Part shown: positions 50,888 through 60,244 of the stretch, one piece after another
Position numbering within the stretch: the stretch's first letter is position 1
Layout of the letters: each line of letters opens with the position of its first letter
Assembly (NCBI RefSeq): GCF_019192965.1
Contig: NZ_JAHTKU010000004.1
Coordinates: 124,001 to 188,000 of the forward strand
Length of the DNA stretch: 64,000 nt
Origin: Nocardioides daeguensis
GTDB taxonomy: Bacteria; Actinomycetota; Actinomycetes; Propionibacteriales; Nocardioidaceae
Reading direction: 5' to 3'
Position numbers and translations under genes: made by a program
Notes under the pieces: generated by a model
The model's input: only the letters and a program-made list of their open reading frames with translations
Databases searched by the model: none
What the model was told of the DNA's origin: nothing

Positions 50888-52129
50888 TTATTTCTCGAGG
50901 TCCGCGAGCAGGGCGTCCACGGACGCCAGCACTCGCGCTGGGGGGATGGTGACGTCGTCGAGGACGCCCTGGTTCGGGCCGTTCGGCCCGGCGGCCGGCT
51001 CGGCGACGAGGTAGCGGTAGTCGGCACCGACGGCCTGGCAGATCGCCCACAGCCCCAGGTGCACGTACGTCGACGCGAACATCTCGAGCACCCGGACTCC
51101 CGGGCGGGAGAAGGTGAGGTTGGTCAGGGCCGCGCCGTGGGGGGACACGACGACGTCGGCGCCGTGGAACAGGTCGATCTGCTCCTGGACGCTGTGCTGG
51201 CCCGGGTCGATGCGGGCGAACCCGCGCCGCTCCAGCTCCGGCCACAGCGCCGCCTCCTCGACGTACCTGCGGGTGCGGGGGGTGGTGCCGCGGGTGACGT
51301 AGAGGCGGCGCGGGGTGTCCGTCGCGCCCGACGGGGGCAGCCGGTCGCGCAGCCACCGGACGGTGGCCGGCGGGGCCTGCAGCGCCCAGTTGGGGTTGCT
51401 CGGGACGAGCAGCCGGTCGGCGGAGACGGTGCGGCCGCGCTCGGGCTGGATCAGCCGGGTGGTGACGCCGGCGAGCTCGAGCAGCTGCTTCTGGTAGCGC
51501 GTCCGGTGCGGTACGACGACCGCGTCGGCCTCCTTCAGCGCCTGCTCCCCCAGCGTCTCCTCGAGCACCGCCAGCCGGCCGAGGGCGTCGTAGAGGAAGT
51601 GGTAGTAGTTCTCGGACGTGCCGCGGGCGGTGAGGCTGAGCACCGTGCCGTCGACGTGCTCGGTGGGTCCGAGGCTCGGGCGCAGGAAGACCGGGTGCTC
51701 GCGCCAGTCGAAGACACCGAAGTAGGTGCTGGTCTCGTGGTCGAGGACCTTGGTCGGCGTGGTCGCCGCGGCGTAGTCGCCGCTCAGCCGGCCGCCGGCG
51801 ATCTCGAGCGTGAACGTCGCCGGGATGGTGGTCGCCGGGACCTTCGGGGTCGGGACCGTGGCGGCATGGATCGCCTCGAACAGCCAGTGCCCGGCGGGCT
51901 CTCCGAGCGTCGCGGGCCGCACCCAGCTCTCCTCGGGGCTGCCCGGGTGCAGGGTGACGCCGGGCTCCCGCGCGGTCTCGACCGCGATCTCGGTCGCGCG
52001 CCGCGGCACTCCCCGGGCACCGAGCAGCGGCGACACCGCGCGGAACAGGTGCCCCAGCAACCGGGTCACCAGCAGGTGCAGCCGCTTGAACAGCGGCCAC
52101 CAGGGGCGCAGCCAGGTGGGAAGGCTCAT
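50888..52129 (-). CDS. Glycosyltransferase family 61 (DUF563)
   Basis: 413 aa; ATG 52129. SENYYHFLYDALGRLAVLEE, RRLYVTRG, and DVVVSPHGAALTNLTFSRPGVRVLEMF are the hallmarks of GT61. A hydrophobic stretch near residues 15-35 may attach it to the membrane. Bacterial GT61 members act in surface glycans; donor unknown. Its stop is 3 nt before the methyltransferase start. Confidence 0.87.
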   Translation of the reverse strand: MSLPTWLRPWWPLFKRLHLLVTRLLGHLFRAVSPLLGARGVPRRATEIAVETAREPGVTLHPGSPEESWVRPATLGEPAGHWLFEAIHAATVPTPKVPATTIPATFTLEIAGGRLSGDYAAATTPTKVLDHETSTYFGVFDWREHPVFLRPSLGPTEHVDGTVLSLTARGTSENYYHFLYDALGRLAVLEETLGEQALKEADAVVVPHRTRYQKQLLELAGVTTRLIQPERGRTVSADRLLVPSNPNWALQAPPATVRWLRDRLPPSGATDTPRRLYVTRGTTPRTRRYVEEAALWPELERRGFARIDPGQHSVQEQIDLFHGADVVVSPHGAALTNLTFSRPGVRVLEMFASTYVHLGLWAICQAVGADYRYLVAEPAAGPNGPNQGVLDDVTIPPARVLASVDALLADLEK

Positions 52130-52196
52130 CGGGGTCCCCGCAGAGTTGTGTGCCGGAGGAGCGAAGCGGGGGAGGTGCAGAACTCGGTGGGGTGGT

Positions 52197-53243
52197 TCAT
52201 CGTGCGACCAGCCGGCGGACCACGGCCCACACGGGACGGAACCGCACGATCCGTCCGATGATCACCCGCATCCACAGCGGCTTGATGATCCGCTTGACCG
52301 CTCGCGAGAGGCGGCCGTCGATCTGCAGCAGGACCAGCTCCAGCTCGGCCTCCGCCCTCTCGTTGAGCTCGACCGCCGGCGGGTGGACGAGCGGGAACGG
52401 CATCGCCTGCGCGGGCATCGGCTCGCGGGCCGTGTGGGTGTGGGTGGCGTCGGGCCCGAACCCGTCGTTCTCGACGAGGTTGAGCGAGGGCGTGATCGAC
52501 AGGCCCCGGCGCGACATGATCGTCACCCACCAGTGGTGGTCCCAGCCGCGCGAGTCGCCGTCGCGGTCCCCCGCCACCTGGGTGAAGTGCCGCAGCGCGG
52601 CCTCGGTCGCGAGGGAGTCGGGGTGCGGCAGCACCTCGACCGGGCGTACGGCGTCCGCGGTGCGCGGCGTGTGGCCGACCCGCTCCTCGGCGCCGGCGTG
52701 GTCGCGCGGGAAGACCTCCCGGTGCGCGTGCCAGCGGTCGGCCCAGGTCGCCCAGCCCCACACGCTCGCCCACGTGGTGAACGCGTAGCTCTCGGAGCCG
52801 AACATCGCGCGCGGGATGCCCTTGTTGTCGCCGGCGACCTGCCACACGCGCGGCTCGTCGGCGTACCGGTCGAGCAGCTCGACGCAGAAGTCGAAGAAGG
52901 TGGGGTGCGGGATGCAGTCGTCCTCGAGCACGATCGCCCGGTCGACCTGGGAGAACACCCAGTCCAGGCCGAGCTCGACGTTGGCCTCGAGGCCGATGTT
53001 GCGCTCGGCGAACCGGGTGTGGACCCGCCCCGGCCAGGTCGCCGACGTGAGCAGCTCGCGGACCTCGGCGCACCGCGCGGCGTCCTCCGGGTGCGTGGAG
53101 CGGGGGCCGTCGACGACCAGGAAGACGTCGGCGGGCCGGGCGGCGATCACCGCCTCCACCGTGCGGCGTACGACGGCCGGCCGGTTGAACGCCACGATCA
53201 CGACCGGCGTGCCCAGCGGAGCAGCGGGTCCAGGCTCAGGCAC
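52197..53243 (-). CDS. GT-A glycosyltransferase, tandem paralogue 1
   Basis: 348 aa; GTG 53243 overlapping the upstream gene by 8 nt. PVVIVAFNRPAVVRRTVEAV at the start; FLVVDGPRS; NIGLEANVELGLDWVFSQ; IVLEDDCIPHPTFFDF with the metal-binding acidic motif; WASVWGWATWADRW; and RGWDHHWWVTIM. It is strongly similar to the gene at 53236, indicating tandem duplication. The pattern is common in sugar transferases of O-chain clusters. Basic C-terminal tail (KRIIKPLWMRVIIGR). Confidence 0.83.
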   Translation of the reverse strand: MPEPGPAAPLGTPVVIVAFNRPAVVRRTVEAVIAARPADVFLVVDGPRSTHPEDAARCAEVRELLTSATWPGRVHTRFAERNIGLEANVELGLDWVFSQVDRAIVLEDDCIPHPTFFDFCVELLDRYADEPRVWQVAGDNKGIPRAMFGSESYAFTTWASVWGWATWADRWHAHREVFPRDHAGAEERVGHTPRTADAVRPVEVLPHPDSLATEAALRHFTQVAGDRDGDSRGWDHHWWVTIMSRRGLSITPSLNLVENDGFGPDATHTHTAREPMPAQAMPFPLVHPPAVELNERAEAELELVLLQIDGRLSRAVKRIIKPLWMRVIIGRIVRFRPVWAVVRRLVAR

Positions 53244-54252
53244 GACGGCTCTTCTCTCCCAGGTGGCTCACGAAACGGTGGGCGGCGGTGGCGGCCCGGC
53301 TGTTGACGGCGGTGCGGGCGGCGTGGCGCAGCCGCGGCGAGCGCAACACCTGGCGCGCGATGGTCGCGGCCCGTCCCCCGACGCGGTTGAGCACCAGCTC
53401 CAGCTCGCGCTCGACGTCGGTGTTCAACGCGACCCGCGCCGGGTGGTGCAGCGGGAAGGCGACCTCCTCGGCGGCGTTGTCCCGCTTGCCGGGCGCGACG
53501 CCGTGGGTCGCGTCGGCCCCCCAGCCGACGTTCTCGACCAGGTTGACGGCCGGTGAGATCGCCAGCCCGTCGAAGGTCATCATGGTCAGCCACCAGTGCT
53601 TGTCCCAGCCGTGGGTCACGGTGTCGTCGGATGCCGCGGCGTCGGCGAAGTGCTGCTGGCCCGAGCGGGTCACGAGCAGGCCGGGCTGCTGCACGGCGGG
53701 CACCGTGCGCACCGGGGCGTCGCCGTGCGCGTGATCGCGCGGGAAGACCTCGCGGTGCCGCTGCCAGCGGTCGGCCCAGGTCGCCCAGCCCCACACGCTG
53801 GCCCAGGCGGTGAACGCGTAGCTGTCGTCGCCGAACAGCCGGCGCGGCACGCCGAGCCCACTGCCGGAGACCTGCCACACGCGCGGGTCGTCGCGGTAGC
53901 GCTCGAGCAGGTCGGCGGCGTAGCGGAAGAACGTGGGGCCGGCCTGGCAGTCGTCCTCGAGCACGATCGAGGCGTCGACCTGCCCGAACACCCAGTCCAG
54001 GCCGAGCTCGACGTTGGCCTCGAGACCGAGGTTCTCCTCGGCGTACCGCCGGTGCACCTCGCACGGCCAGTCGATGTCGTCGAGGACGGCGCGGACGGCG
54101 GCGCAGCGCTCGACGTCGTCGGCGTTGCCGGGGCGTGGGCCGTCGGCGACGAGGAACAGCCGGGTCGGCTGTGCGGCCCGGATCGCGGCCAACGTCCCCG
54201 ACGTCAGGTCGGGTCGGTTGAACGCGATCAGCGTCACGGGGGTGGTCAGCAA
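53236..54252 (-). CDS. GT-A glycosyltransferase, tandem paralogue 2
   Basis: 338 aa; TTG 54252 with GAGG 6 nt upstream. PVTLIAFNRPDLTSGTLAAI, FLVADGPRPG, NLGLEANVELGLDWVFGQ, IVLEDDCQAGPTFFRY, WASVWGWATWADRWQRHREVFPRDHA and HGWDKHWWLTMM run in the same order as the neighbour at 52197. It probably has a related but distinct acceptor. It is divergent from the methyltransferase at 54357. Confidence 0.83.
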   Translation of the reverse strand: MLTTPVTLIAFNRPDLTSGTLAAIRAAQPTRLFLVADGPRPGNADDVERCAAVRAVLDDIDWPCEVHRRYAEENLGLEANVELGLDWVFGQVDASIVLEDDCQAGPTFFRYAADLLERYRDDPRVWQVSGSGLGVPRRLFGDDSYAFTAWASVWGWATWADRWQRHREVFPRDHAHGDAPVRTVPAVQQPGLLVTRSGQQHFADAAASDDTVTHGWDKHWWLTMMTFDGLAISPAVNLVENVGWGADATHGVAPGKRDNAAEEVAFPLHHPARVALNTDVERELELVLNRVGGRAATIARQVLRSPRLRHAARTAVNSRAATAAHRFVSHLGEKSRRA

Positions 54253-54356
54253 GCGGATCCTCGGGGGGGGTGCGGATTCTGCGGTTGGCCATCAGCGGAA
54301 ACTCATTCCACCAGATGCAGAACGACCCGCAACTGATGCGGTTACAGTTGCCCACC

Positions 54357-55427
54357 GTGCCCCCGATTTCTGCCGACGAGCTCGTCGCCAAGGCCCGCCG
54401 CGCCAACCCGGAACTGGTCGCCGGCTGGCTCCGGCGGCGCGTCAAGTCCGGCGCCGCTCGCGCCGGCGTCATGGTCAGCCGGATCGACGAGGAGGGCCGC
54501 CGCTACGTCGCGGTGACCCACAACGACAAGGTCGCGCTGCCCGCCGGGGCCGAGGCCGAGCTGCGCCAGGACAACCCCCGTCTGGTCGAGCTGCAGGCGA
54601 CGTACGACGCCCTCGACCTGCCGTCCGCGGTCCACACCCAGTGGCGCCAGGGCTTCTTGAAGAAGAACCTCTCCCTCGCCTGGTTCCGCGGCGACAACGC
54701 CTACGTCTGGCAGTTCCGCCAGCTCGGCCACGCCGCCCGGATCCGCATGTACCTCGCGATGCTCGACGTCCAGGAGCGCGACTCGCTCGGCCTGTTCAAC
54801 AAGCTCGAGGAGGACGGGCTGTTCGGCGCGTTCACCTTCGAGTTCGGCACCCGACCGGCGGTCAGCCGCGACCTGCTCGACAGCATCAACGAGATCAACT
54901 ACCTCGACGACCAGATGGGTCTGGCGTCGATCGACGGCCTGCGCGTCCTCGACATCGGCGCCGGCTACGGCCGCCTCGCGCACCGCATGTCGACCGCCTT
55001 CCCCGATCTCGCCGCCTACGACTGCGTCGACGCCGTCGCGACCTCGACCTTCCTGTGCGAGTACTACACGAAGTTCCGCGGGCTGCCCGACACGGTGCGC
55101 GTGGTGCCGCTGCACGAGCACGAGAAGCTCGCCGATCGCTACGACGTCGCCGTCAACATCCACAGCTTCTCGGAGGCCTCCCACGAGGCCGTGTGCTGGT
55201 GGCTGGACCGGATCGCCGAGCGCGACATCCCGTGGCTGCTCATCGTCCCGAACACCCCCGACGAGCTGCGCAGCACCGAGCTCGACGGCTCGATGAAGCC
55301 GTTCCGCCAGGACGTCCTCGACCGTGGCTACGAGCTGGTCGACGACCGCCCGATCCACCAGTCCGACGAGCTGCGCGAGCTCATCGACCTGCACGACCGG
55401 TTCTACCTGTTCCGCAAGAAGGCCTGA
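54357..55427 (+). CDS. Putative sugar O-methyltransferase
   Basis: 356 aa if the GTG at 54357 is used; in-frame starts at 54270, 54315 and 54336 lack a ribosome-binding site, whereas TACAGT ends 8 nt before 54357, fitting a leaderless mRNA. The fold includes LRVLDIGAGYGRLAHRM for SAM binding and DVAVNIHSFSEAS; the N-terminal half (residues 40-190) is long and charged, as in the putative sugar O-methyltransferase family. It would cap or modify a glycan. Four tandem 69-bp repeat units begin 10 nt after the stop. Confidence 0.8.
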   Translation: MPPISADELVAKARRANPELVAGWLRRRVKSGAARAGVMVSRIDEEGRRYVAVTHNDKVALPAGAEAELRQDNPRLVELQATYDALDLPSAVHTQWRQGFLKKNLSLAWFRGDNAYVWQFRQLGHAARIRMYLAMLDVQERDSLGLFNKLEEDGLFGAFTFEFGTRPAVSRDLLDSINEINYLDDQMGLASIDGLRVLDIGAGYGRLAHRMSTAFPDLAAYDCVDAVATSTFLCEYYTKFRGLPDTVRVVPLHEHEKLADRYDVAVNIHSFSEASHEAVCWWLDRIAERDIPWLLIVPNTPDELRSTELDGSMKPFRQDVLDRGYELVDDRPIHQSDELRELIDLHDRFYLFRKKA

Positions 55428-55437
55428 CGCGACTGTC

Positions 55438-55850
55438 GGTGGTTGAGGTGCGAGGCGCGCCAGCGCCGAGCCTCGAAACCACCGACCGCGACACCGCGAC
55501 GCCACCGGTGGTTGAGGTGCGAGGCGCCCCAGCGCCGAGCCTCGAAACCACCGACCGCGACACCGCGACGCCACCGGTGGTTGAGGTGCGAGGCGCCCCA
55601 GCGCCGAGCCTCGAAACCACCCACCGTGACACCGCGACGCCACCGGTGGTTGAGGTGCGAGGCGCCCCAGCGCCGAGCCTCGAAACCACCCACCGTGACA
55701 CCGCGAGGATCCCATGGGCGGGTCCGAGCAGCGGGCCCGGAGGTTTCGAGGCTCCTCGCTAGCGCTCGTCACACCTCAACCACCGGGGCGGCTCCTCGCT
55801 AGCGCTCGTCACACCTCAACCACCGGGGCGGCTCCTCAACCACCGGGAGA
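55438..55850. repeat. Intergenic array 2: four 69-bp tandem units plus inverted copies
   Basis: Units begin at 55438, 55507, 55576 and 55645, an exact 69-bp period: a 46-nt GGTGGTTGAGG...CCTCGAAACCACC copy (centre GCGCCCCAGCGC) and a nearly constant 23-nt spacer. After a conserved spacer containing AGCAGCGGGCCCGG, inverted copies run from 55743 to 55850. The region between the two genes holds nothing else. Spacers are not diverse, so it is not CRISPR. Confidence 0.92.
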
Positions 55851-55862
55851 CGCCGGGGCGGT

Positions 55863-56924
55863 TCAGAGCGACCAGGTGGCGAACGACTGCCCGGTGAGCT
55901 CGCGCAGCCGGTCGACCTCCGGTTGCAGCGCGGCGCGCAGCGCCGCCTCGGTCTCCGGGCGCAGCGTCGGCCGCTCGAGCAGGTTGCGGTCGCTGCGCCA
56001 CATCCGCTGGGTGACCAGCTGGCGCGGGCCGGCCGGCAGGCGGCGGAAGGCGCGCAGCAGTGGGCCGCGCCGCAGCGCCAGCAGCCACCCGGGCACCTGG
56101 TGCTTCTCCTCGCGGGTGTTGTAGCGCCCGTAGTCCTCGGCGGACGCGTCGGGCACCGGGAGGTCGAGGAAGCCGAACACCCGCGCCATCGTGCCGACCA
56201 CGTCGGCGCCGAGGTCGGCGAGGTCGACGACCAGCACCTGGTCGGGGCGGAACCGCCGCAGGATCTCCTCGAGCTGGGTCGCGTAGCGGCTCGACGCCAC
56301 GAGGGCGTTGCCCGGGGCGGCCGGGTCGGCCAGCTCCTCGTCGAGGCTGAGCCGCGTCGCGCGCCACTGCAGCTGCTCGACGTACTCCGCCACCACCCGG
56401 TCGACGGGGTCACGCACGAGGTAGATCAGCCGGGCGTCCGGGACGAGGTCGGCCATCCGGTCGACGACCCCGGGGATGCAGGGGTACTTGGTGTAGTGCG
56501 GCGAGGACTCGACCCGGTACCGGGTGCCCTCGGGGAAGTGGTCCTGGTAGGCACCCACCCAGGTGAGGCACCGGGGGTCGGAGAAGAAGCGCATCTCCTT
56601 CTCCGTCGACACCGCGACGTCCGGGTGGACGTCGAGGTAGTTGTGCATGCTCGTCGTCCCGCCCTTCATCGCACCGACGACGACCACGTTCGGCAACCGG
56701 GCCGGGTCCGGGACGACCGGCGGGACGTCGCCGCGGGCGACCCGCTGCCGCGGCGCGACGTGGGCCGAGCAGTTCAGGCACGCGTCGAGCCGCTCCCCCC
56801 GGGACGCGAGCGACCAGCCGTTGCTGGCCAGCTGGGCGGGGGTGTTGACGGTGAGGACGGGCGGGACGCAGATGTCGCACTGGATGGAGATCTGGCCATC
56901 GGCCAGCTCGGCGAGGACGGCCAT
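55863..56924 (-). CDS. Sulfotransferase with N-terminal CxxC zinc-ribbon-like domain
   Basis: 353 aa; ATG 56924 (a GTG three codons upstream is possible). Residues 16-52 hold two CxxC pairs (QCDIC and ACLNC, 29 residues between), suggesting a zinc ribbon. The sulfotransferase domain has VVVVGAMKGGTTSMHNYL (5'-phosphosulfate loop, about 79-96) and YLVRDPVDRVVAEYVEQ (3'-phosphate site). It transfers sulfate from PAPS, which the APS-kinase fusion at 13228 and cysDN could supply, to a carbohydrate or lipid. The ribbon is unusual for the family. Confidence 0.85.
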   Translation of the reverse strand: MAVLAELADGQISIQCDICVPPVLTVNTPAQLASNGWSLASRGERLDACLNCSAHVAPRQRVARGDVPPVVPDPARLPNVVVVGAMKGGTTSMHNYLDVHPDVAVSTEKEMRFFSDPRCLTWVGAYQDHFPEGTRYRVESSPHYTKYPCIPGVVDRMADLVPDARLIYLVRDPVDRVVAEYVEQLQWRATRLSLDEELADPAAPGNALVASSRYATQLEEILRRFRPDQVLVVDLADLGADVVGTMARVFGFLDLPVPDASAEDYGRYNTREEKHQVPGWLLALRRGPLLRAFRRLPAGPRQLVTQRMWRSDRNLLERPTLRPETEAALRAALQPEVDRLRELTGQSFATWSL

Positions 56925-57033
56925 CCGCCTCACGCCGTCTGGTTCGGGAGACGAAGCACGCGGCGAGGATAGCCGTCAGGAAGCGCCACCGGAGCAGGTC
57001 CGCGGTTACGCGTCGCGCCGCTTCCGGCCTGTG

Positions 57034-57039
57034 TAGGCT
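57034..57039 (+). promoter_or_regulatory. -10 box for a leaderless acyltransferase transcript
   Basis: TAGGCT followed by 7 nt and the GTG start at 57047; no Shine-Dalgarno sequence precedes the start. Confidence 0.45.
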
Positions 57040-57046
57040 GCGCCGC

Positions 57047-57748
57047 GTGCGCCAGGCCCTGACGACCCTTGTCTTCCTGCTGCCCCCGAGCAGGCTGAAG
57101 AACCGGCTGCTGCGCAGGTTGGGGCATGCCGTCCCCGACACGGCCGTCGTGGGCATCAACCTGGTCCGTCGCGTCGACCGGTTCGAGCTGGGCGAAGGGG
57201 CGCTGATCAACCACTTCAACCTGTTCCGCGACCTGCGGCTGGTGAAGCTCGGCGTCGGCTGCCGGATCATGCTGTTCAACCAGGTGGTCGGCGACTCGGG
57301 CTACGAGCCGGGCGCCACCCAGACCGAGGACCTGCGCACGCTGCGGATGGGCGACGACTCCCACATCATCAGCCAGCACTACCTCGACTGCGGCGGCGGC
57401 ATCGTCCTCGGCGACAACACCTGGGTCACCGGCATCCGCTCGACCCTGCTGTCCCACGCCTTCGACCCCACCAATGGCGGCATCATCCTCGATCCCGTCA
57501 CCATCGGCGACCGGGCCGTGGTCGCGACCTCCTGCACGATGCTGCCGGGCACCGTCGTCGGCGAGGGTGCGCTGATCGCCGCCGGCTCCACGACGTGGAC
57601 CGGCCAGGAGGCGAAGGGCGCCCACCTGCACGGTGGCGTCCCGGCCCGCCGGCTGGCGCCGATCGACATTCCGCGACACGTCTACGACCGCGCCCGTTAC
57701 CAAGGACCCCGTGGCGTCGTTGGCCCTGCGAACCCCCCATCTGAGTAG
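57047..57748 (+). CDS. Left-handed beta-helix acyltransferase (CysE/LacA-like)
   Basis: 233 aa, GTG 57047. Hexapeptide-type repeats run from about residue 45 to 205 (RFELGEGALIN, LVKLGVGCRIM, GGGIVLGDNTWV, VTIGDRAVVATSC, LPGTVVGEGALIAAGS), with a histidine in IISQHYLDCGGG and LLSHAFD. Such enzymes O-acetylate sugars. It is followed 8 nt later by an acyl carrier protein gene, so the donor may be an ACP-bound acyl group. Confidence 0.8.
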   Translation: MRQALTTLVFLLPPSRLKNRLLRRLGHAVPDTAVVGINLVRRVDRFELGEGALINHFNLFRDLRLVKLGVGCRIMLFNQVVGDSGYEPGATQTEDLRTLRMGDDSHIISQHYLDCGGGIVLGDNTWVTGIRSTLLSHAFDPTNGGIILDPVTIGDRAVVATSCTMLPGTVVGEGALIAAGSTTWTGQEAKGAHLHGGVPARRLAPIDIPRHVYDRARYQGPRGVVGPANPPSE

Positions 57749-57756
57749 AGGTCGCC

Positions 57757-58014
57757 ATGAACGACATTGAGTCCCGGATCGTCACCATCGTCACCGAGCT
57801 GCTGGAGCGCTCGGACCGCGAGGACAAGACGGTCTCCCTCGGCGCCACGCTCCACGGCGAGGACGGCCTCGGGCTGGACTCCCTGGAGACCGCCGAGCTG
57901 TCCGCCATTCTCGAGGACGAGTTCGGCACCGACCCGTTCGGTGCCGGCCTGCTGCCCGAGACGGTGACCGACATCGTCGCGTTCTACGCCGACGCGACCG
58001 CTGCGTCCGCATGA
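57757..58014 (+). CDS. Acyl carrier protein
   Basis: 85 aa, ATG 57757. Helical ACP fold with GLGLDSLETAEL; Ser42 in DSLE is the phosphopantetheine site. It carries acyl intermediates for the adjoining SDR and AMP-ligase. A 4-nt ATGA overlap links it to the SDR gene. It is not the housekeeping fatty-acid ACP by context, but a specialised carrier. Confidence 0.88.
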   Translation: MNDIESRIVTIVTELLERSDREDKTVSLGATLHGEDGLGLDSLETAELSAILEDEFGTDPFGAGLLPETVTDIVAFYADATAASA

Positions 58015-58820
58015 CCAACCCAGAAAGCTCTTCGCCTCCCCCGCTCCGCTCCTCCGCCGGACAACTTCCCGGGGCCCCCGAGTCAGCGGCACCCCGCACG
58101 GTCATCATCACCGGCGGCAGTCGAGGTCTCGGCGAGGGCATCGTCCAGCACTTCCTCGACGCCGGTGACCGGGTCGCCACCTGCGCCCGCAGCGAGACCG
58201 ACGCGGTCCGCGCCTGGCAGTCGGACCCGGCGTACGCCGACCGCTTCTTGTTCCGCAAGGCCGACATGGCCGACCGCGACCAGTGCACGGGGTTCTTCAA
58301 GGACGTCGTGGCCGAGTGGAAGTCGGTCGACGTGCTGGTCAACAACGCCGGCGTCGCCCGTGACGGCATCCTCGCGCTGTTCAGCGACGAGGACTCCGAC
58401 ACGGTGATCGACCTCAACCTGAAGGCGACCATCCACCTCACCAAGCAGGTGGTCCGCAACATGCTCGCCCACGGCGGCGGCCGGATCGTGAACATCTCCT
58501 CGATCACCGGCCTGACCGGCTACCGGGGCCTGAGCGTGTACGGCGCCACGAAGGCCGCGCTCGACGGCTTCACCCGCGGCCTGGCCCGCGAGGTGGGCTC
58601 GCGCAAGATCACCGTCAACAGCATCGCCTCGGGCTACCTGAAGACCGAGATGAGCCACGGCCTCGACGACGGCCAGCTCAACCAGATCATCCGCCGTACG
58701 CCGGCCGGCCGGCTCGGCGACCCCGAGGACATCGCCCGCGCGGTGTCCTTCCTGGTCGACCCGGCCAACGACTGGATCACCGGTCAGGTGCTGGTCATCG
58801 ACGGCGGCCTCACCGCCTGA
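58011..58820 (+). CDS. SDR-family ketoreductase (FabG-like)
   Basis: 269 aa; ATG 58011. TGGSRGLG (34-41) binds NAD(P)H; NNAGVARDG; NISSITGLTGYRGLSVYGATK gives catalytic Ser-Tyr-Lys; C-terminus TGQVLVIDGGLTA. It likely reduces a beta-ketoacyl group carried by the adjacent ACP. A 30-residue Pro/Ser-rich extension precedes the fold. Converges on the condensation-type gene. Confidence 0.9.
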   Translation: MTNPESSSPPPLRSSAGQLPGAPESAAPRTVIITGGSRGLGEGIVQHFLDAGDRVATCARSETDAVRAWQSDPAYADRFLFRKADMADRDQCTGFFKDVVAEWKSVDVLVNNAGVARDGILALFSDEDSDTVIDLNLKATIHLTKQVVRNMLAHGGGRIVNISSITGLTGYRGLSVYGATKAALDGFTRGLAREVGSRKITVNSIASGYLKTEMSHGLDDGQLNQIIRRTPAGRLGDPEDIARAVSFLVDPANDWITGQVLVIDGGLTA

Positions 58821-58831
58821 CCAGTCCCTGA

Positions 58832-60079
58832 TCACTCCCTGATCGTCGCGTCGTCCACGCCGATCAGCGTGAGGTACTCCTTCACGAGGGCCTCGCGCTG
58901 GTCGGGTGCGACGCGGTTGTCGTCGGTCGCGAAGGTGTGCACCAGCCGGCCCCGGTAGGAGGTCAGCGCAAGGAACACCACCTGGTTGGGCGCGGCCACC
59001 AGCTGCCCGTGCACGCTGCGCAGCCAGTCCGGGTCGGTGCCGGGGTCGACGACGCCCATGTTGCTGACGACCACCGACGGCGGTCCGGCGCTCAGCGCGG
59101 CGGCGATCCGGTCGCGTCCGACCGCGAGGTCGCTGACGTTCTCCAGCCGGGCGAGGTGGAAGAAGAGGTCGCCCTCCCCCCGCTCCAGCGCCTCGACCAC
59201 GGCCGCCTTGACCTGACCGGCCAGCGACCACCGGTCGTCGACCGCGACCTCGAACGGGTGGGCCAGTACGGCGATCGCCATCGCCGGCGCCTGGTTCGGA
59301 TCGCTCGGCGGGGTGCCGAGGTCGGCGGGCGCGGCGAGCTGGAGGGTCGCGTCGCCGCCGCAGAGCACCCGCGCGGTGCTGGCGAGCAGCGCGGACACCA
59401 CGTTGGCGAACGGGTTGGCGCCGTGCGCCCGGCCGTCGGCGACGACCCGGGCCGAGGTCTCGGGACCGATCTCGACCTGCCGCAGCCAGGACCGGCGCGG
59501 CACCGAGCTGTCCGGCCACGCGGCCGGCTGCGGGGCGCCGTACGCGGCGTTGCGAGCCTTGAGCTCGCGGAGCAGGTCGATCATCGCCGTCCGGCTCTGC
59601 TGCCAGGCGTGCGGCTGCGCCGGCACCGCGGGCTCGGAGAGCAGCTGCTGCTCGGGGACGTCCTGGCCGTCGAGCAGCCGAACGAACCACTGCAGCTCGG
59701 TGATCCCGATCCGGCCGTCGATGACGGCGTGGTGGCCGTTGAAGATCACCCGGGAGCGGCCCTCCTCGGGACTGCTCAGGTAGTGGCAGCGCAGCGGGAC
59801 ACCGAGGTCGCAGGGCGTGTCACCCTCCTCCTCGAACGCCCGGTCCCACGCGGCGCTGGGCAGCACGTCGCTGCGGAAGGTGTCCTGGTCGATGCCGACG
59901 TCGGCGATGGTGAGGTCCTCGGTGGCCGCGGCCCGGGCCAGCACCCGGCGGGTCCGGAACTCCTGCCAGACGCGGTCCACCTCGTCGGGGTCGAAGCACC
60001 GGTCGAGGTCGGCGGAGATCATCGCGGTGCTCGGCCAGGCCTGGTCGAGGAAGGTGTAGTACTTCTCCGCGACCGTCAT
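58832..60079 (-). CDS. Condensation/PapA-like acyltransferase
   Basis: 415 aa; ATG 60079 (an upstream in-frame GTG is possible). The HHxxxDG motif appears as GHHAVIDG near residue 115, and a long C-terminal half includes PPSVVVSNMGVVDPG. It resembles polyketide-associated protein acyltransferases that esterify alcohols with acyl chains. It would act after the ACP, SDR and AMP-ligase to attach an acyl group to a sugar or diol. It is divergent from the ligase gene with a shared upstream region. Confidence 0.72.
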   Translation of the reverse strand: MTVAEKYYTFLDQAWPSTAMISADLDRCFDPDEVDRVWQEFRTRRVLARAAATEDLTIADVGIDQDTFRSDVLPSAAWDRAFEEEGDTPCDLGVPLRCHYLSSPEEGRSRVIFNGHHAVIDGRIGITELQWFVRLLDGQDVPEQQLLSEPAVPAQPHAWQQSRTAMIDLLRELKARNAAYGAPQPAAWPDSSVPRRSWLRQVEIGPETSARVVADGRAHGANPFANVVSALLASTARVLCGGDATLQLAAPADLGTPPSDPNQAPAMAIAVLAHPFEVAVDDRWSLAGQVKAAVVEALERGEGDLFFHLARLENVSDLAVGRDRIAAALSAGPPSVVVSNMGVVDPGTDPDWLRSVHGQLVAAPNQVVFLALTSYRGRLVHTFATDDNRVAPDQREALVKEYLTLIGVDDATIRE

Positions 60080-60244
60080 CGGACGATGGGCACCCACGCG
60101 CACTCCAGCCTCTCGGGACACAGGACGATCCTGTCCCCTGCCCAACTGATCGGCGGACTGCGGGTGACGGCCGCGTCCCATGCGCGATACTCGCCCCGGC
60201 CCGTCGTCCTCCCCCCGGACGGGCCGCGAGAGGAGTCGACGCCG
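60080..60244. promoter_or_regulatory. Divergent control region of the acyltransferase and ligase genes
   Basis: 165 nt between opposing starts. ACAGGA-CGA-TCCTGT (60120-60134) is a small inverted repeat that could bind a regulator. GAGAGGAG (60227-60234) is the ribosome-binding site of the ligase. No hexamers of a standard promoter stand out. Confidence 0.35.

Noticed and set aside
55438..55850. CRISPR array
   Set aside because: Units have regular spacing, but the spacers are nearly identical, no cas genes are near, and the same repeat occurs in coding sequences.
58937..60244. N-terminal extension of the AMP-ligase frame
   Set aside because: The long open frame is the antisense of the condensation-type gene; the ligase has a good ribosome-binding site before ATG 60245.
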